From the IMG/VR virus record IMGVR_UViG_3300028610_002575, positions 1 to 22,926 of that record: a stretch of 22,926 nt of DNA; one strand, 5' to 3'. Shown here piece after piece: positions 21,184-22,926 of the stretch. Positions within the stretch are counted from its first letter, which is position 1; each line of letters opens with the position of its first letter. Origin of the DNA: a virus. The position numbers and the translations under genes are program-made. A model generated the notes under the pieces. It saw only the letters and a program-made list of their open reading frames with translations. It ran no database searches and was not told where the DNA came from.

Positions 21184-22926
21184 TTGCCGGGTTCCCTCGC
21201 TGGCTTTAATTTGCCTTTACAAAAAATAATCGCACTCTCTCTTATTTTACCCTTTTGTTCATAAAGGTTGGGCCAGAGTAAGCATTCAAGGGAATCTCCA
21301 TCATTAGAAATAAACATTTTTAACGCAGTGACTTGTTTCTTGGATTTGCGATCTTTATAAACAAACTCATCTGACTTTTGGAGCAAGCCAGCCCAGCCAA
21401 TCTCAGTATTTTTATTATATTGACCATACTTGTCATAAAAGTATGCAAGATCATCTTGAGTTCGTAAGACTAGGCATCGCATACGCCCGTCATTATAAGT
21501 GACTTGTTTTGGACGACCTGGCATACCATACAAAAATTGATTGCTTTCAAGAACTTTTTGGAAGTGATCATGAACGTCAAGTCGATAAATAGGTAATAAA
21601 CGCATGCGCTGAACCTCAAGCTCTACATCATCTTGGTAAAGTTCAGGAACATCCAATTTTCCTTTAAACATTTTTACAGCTTGTAATAAAGCTTCGCCCT
21701 TTTTAGGAACCTTTATCGTTTTTTCTTTATCAGTACCTTTTCCAATAATTACTTTATCTTGACCAGCTACCAATGAAGTCACTCGTCTTAACGTATGATA
21801 AAAATGAAGCAGTTCCTTGATAGTTCTTTTGTCGATATAATTAAAAGCACCACATAAAATCATTTTATGAACAATATCTTTACTGATAACTCGCTTATCT
21901 ACTCTTTCATAAAAGTCTTGAAAATTACAATAATCTCCGCCACCTCTAGTTCGCTCTAGCTCAGCACATGCTGTTGGACCCACACCATCAATTAAATAAA
22001 GAGGTGCATGAACCTTGTCTTCTATTAATTCAAAAGTCTTCATCGGTCCATTTACATGAGGTAATATTAAAATATCTTTTAATGCATGAGCATAGTTTTT
22101 ATCACGGATATCTTCAACTTTTGCGTTCTGAAGAACTGATGTCCACCACTCCAATGGATAATGTTTTTTAAGAAACATACACTGATATGCAACAGTTGCG
22201 TATGATGCTGAGTGAGATTTATTAAATGAATAAGAAGCCGAAGCAATACAAAGATTAACAAATACTTGAGTTTGTTTATCTGTCCATCCCCGATCTTTTA
22301 ATCTACTTCTTAATTCAGGAATTGCTTTCTCAACTTTTTGTTTCTTTTTCTTAGATAAAATCTCTCGCATCTCATCAGCTTCTTCAGCCGAATAACCCGC
22401 AAGATCTGAGAACATTTGCTGAAGCTGTTCTTGATAAACAGCAACTCCATAAGTTTCTTTTAAGATTGGCTCCATGTCAGGGTGAGCATAAGTAATTGGC
22501 ATTTTGCCATATTTACGTTTAATATATGCTTCTGTCATAGTCGTCTTTCCATCTTCAATAATCGCAGAAAGAGGACCTGGACGAACCAAAGCAACAATAG
22601 CTGAAAGATCTTGTATATTCCTTGGTCGTATTCTTTTACAAAAACCTGTTAAAAGAGGAGTGTTCATTTGAAATACAGTTTCAGTATTTCCAAGATCAAA
22701 TTCTCTATAAACTAAAAGATCATCAGGTAATCTATAAATATCCAATGTCTTATTTTTAAAAGGAATTTGTTCGACTGAGATATCTCCTTGCCAAATATCA
22801 AACTCATTACCATCAAATTTAAGTTTTTCCTGCCAGACCTTATATCCTTTTTTCTGTTGAACTAATCGAACACATCCAGCAACATCGGAAAGAGTATTAA
22901 CTCTTAGAAAATCAAATTTAATCAAC
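21147..22926 (-). CDS. dnaE: DNA polymerase III alpha subunit (C-family), C-terminal part
   Basis: 593 residues are in the window; the 5' end lies beyond the right edge. The visible part starts with LIKFDFL, which matches the KFDFLGL motif carrying the third catalytic Asp (E. coli D555); the first two (PDFDID) lie outside. Then come the fingers: FQMNTPLLTGF, LSAIVALVRPGPLSAI, VYQEQLQQMFSDLAGYS and the strongly conserved FNKSHSASYATVAYQ. A helix-hairpin-helix follows (LIDGVGPTACAEL) and an OB-like end (ALKMFISNDGDSLECLLWP). The PHP domain, if present, would be outside. Being translated in one operon with SSB, recombinase and terminase marks it as a phage replicative polymerase, as in SP-beta-like and some large phages. 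Confidence 0.93.
   Translation of the reverse strand, partial: LIKFDFLRVNTLSDVAGCVRLVQQKKGYKVWQEKLKFDGNEFDIWQGDISVEQIPFKNKTLDIYRLPDDLLVYREFDLGNTETVFQMNTPLLTGFCKRIRPRNIQDLSAIVALVRPGPLSAIIEDGKTTMTEAYIKRKYGKMPITYAHPDMEPILKETYGVAVYQEQLQQMFSDLAGYSAEEADEMREILSKKKKQKVEKAIPELRSRLKDRGWTDKQTQVFVNLCIASASYSFNKSHSASYATVAYQCMFLKKHYPLEWWTSVLQNAKVEDIRDKNYAHALKDILILPHVNGPMKTFELIEDKVHAPLYLIDGVGPTACAELERTRGGGDYCNFQDFYERVDKRVISKDIVHKMILCGAFNYIDKRTIKELLHFYHTLRRVTSLVAGQDKVIIGKGTDKEKTIKVPKKGEALLQAVKMFKGKLDVPELYQDDVELEVQRMRLLPIYRLDVHDHFQKVLESNQFLYGMPGRPKQVTYNDGRMRCLVLRTQDDLAYFYDKYGQYNKNTEIGWAGLLQKSDEFVYKDRKSKKQVTALKMFISNDGDSLECLLWPNLYEQKGKIRESAIIFCKGKLKPAREPGKWSMSVQEMLEI

Noticed and set aside
1-22926. CRISPR array, tRNA genes or insertion sequences
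   Set aside because: No spaced direct repeats, no cloverleaf other than the tmRNA ends, and no transposase found on reading both strands.

Overview
The window is AT-rich and reads as part of a large tailed-phage genome (or an integrated phage of that type) of a probably Gram-negative host. It carries a packaging and head-assembly module, a T4-like recombination set (UvsX/RecA-like recombinase, gp32-like single-strand binding protein, SbcD-like nuclease) and a phage copy of the bacterial C-family polymerase DnaE. The only host hint is a lipoprotein whose lipobox Cys is followed by Ala-Ser-Ser, as in outer-membrane lipoproteins. No integrase, attachment-site repeat, tRNA, insertion sequence or CRISPR array is visible.

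Left end (1-2100), accessory block. The C-terminal part of a nicotinamide phosphoribosyltransferase (nadV, + strand) runs in from outside and stops 2 bases from the 3' CCA of a complete tmRNA gene (- strand). The tmRNA 5' end lies 12 bases from the stop of a hot-dog acyl-CoA thioesterase (- strand). A divergent promoter with a perfect 14-bp palindrome over its -35 drives a small lipoprotein and a helical small protein (+ strand). A strong hairpin terminator then separates this block from the convergent phage operon. The tight packing, and a promoter-like motif in front of the tmRNA that recurs inside the phage operon, suggest the tmRNA belongs to the phage.

Main block (2117-22926), all on the - strand and so transcribed right to left. 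Replication and recombination come first: DnaE (runs off the right edge), two unknown proteins, single-strand binding protein, a helical protein in the position of a recombination mediator, recombinase and SbcD-like nuclease. Packaging follows: an unknown protein, putative small terminase, large terminase and a free-standing GIY-YIG homing endonuclease. Head assembly is last: a beta-rich protein with internal repeats, RuvC-like resolvase, portal, minor head protein, a 64-residue zinc-ribbon protein, an unknown protein, an FKBP/trigger-factor-like protein, a second metallophosphoesterase, a Cys-rich helix-turn-helix-like protein, prohead protease, an unknown protein, scaffold-like protein and major capsid protein. 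Most genes overlap or are separated by only a few bases.

Three intergenic sites on the - strand share GAGTATAATWA (before the tmRNA, before the beta-rich protein at 13063 and before the gene at 5962). They are the best candidates for phage-specific promoters dividing the long operon. The genes together describe recombination-dependent replication by a C-family polymerase, resolution of branched DNA, packaging through a portal, and prohead maturation by a protease.
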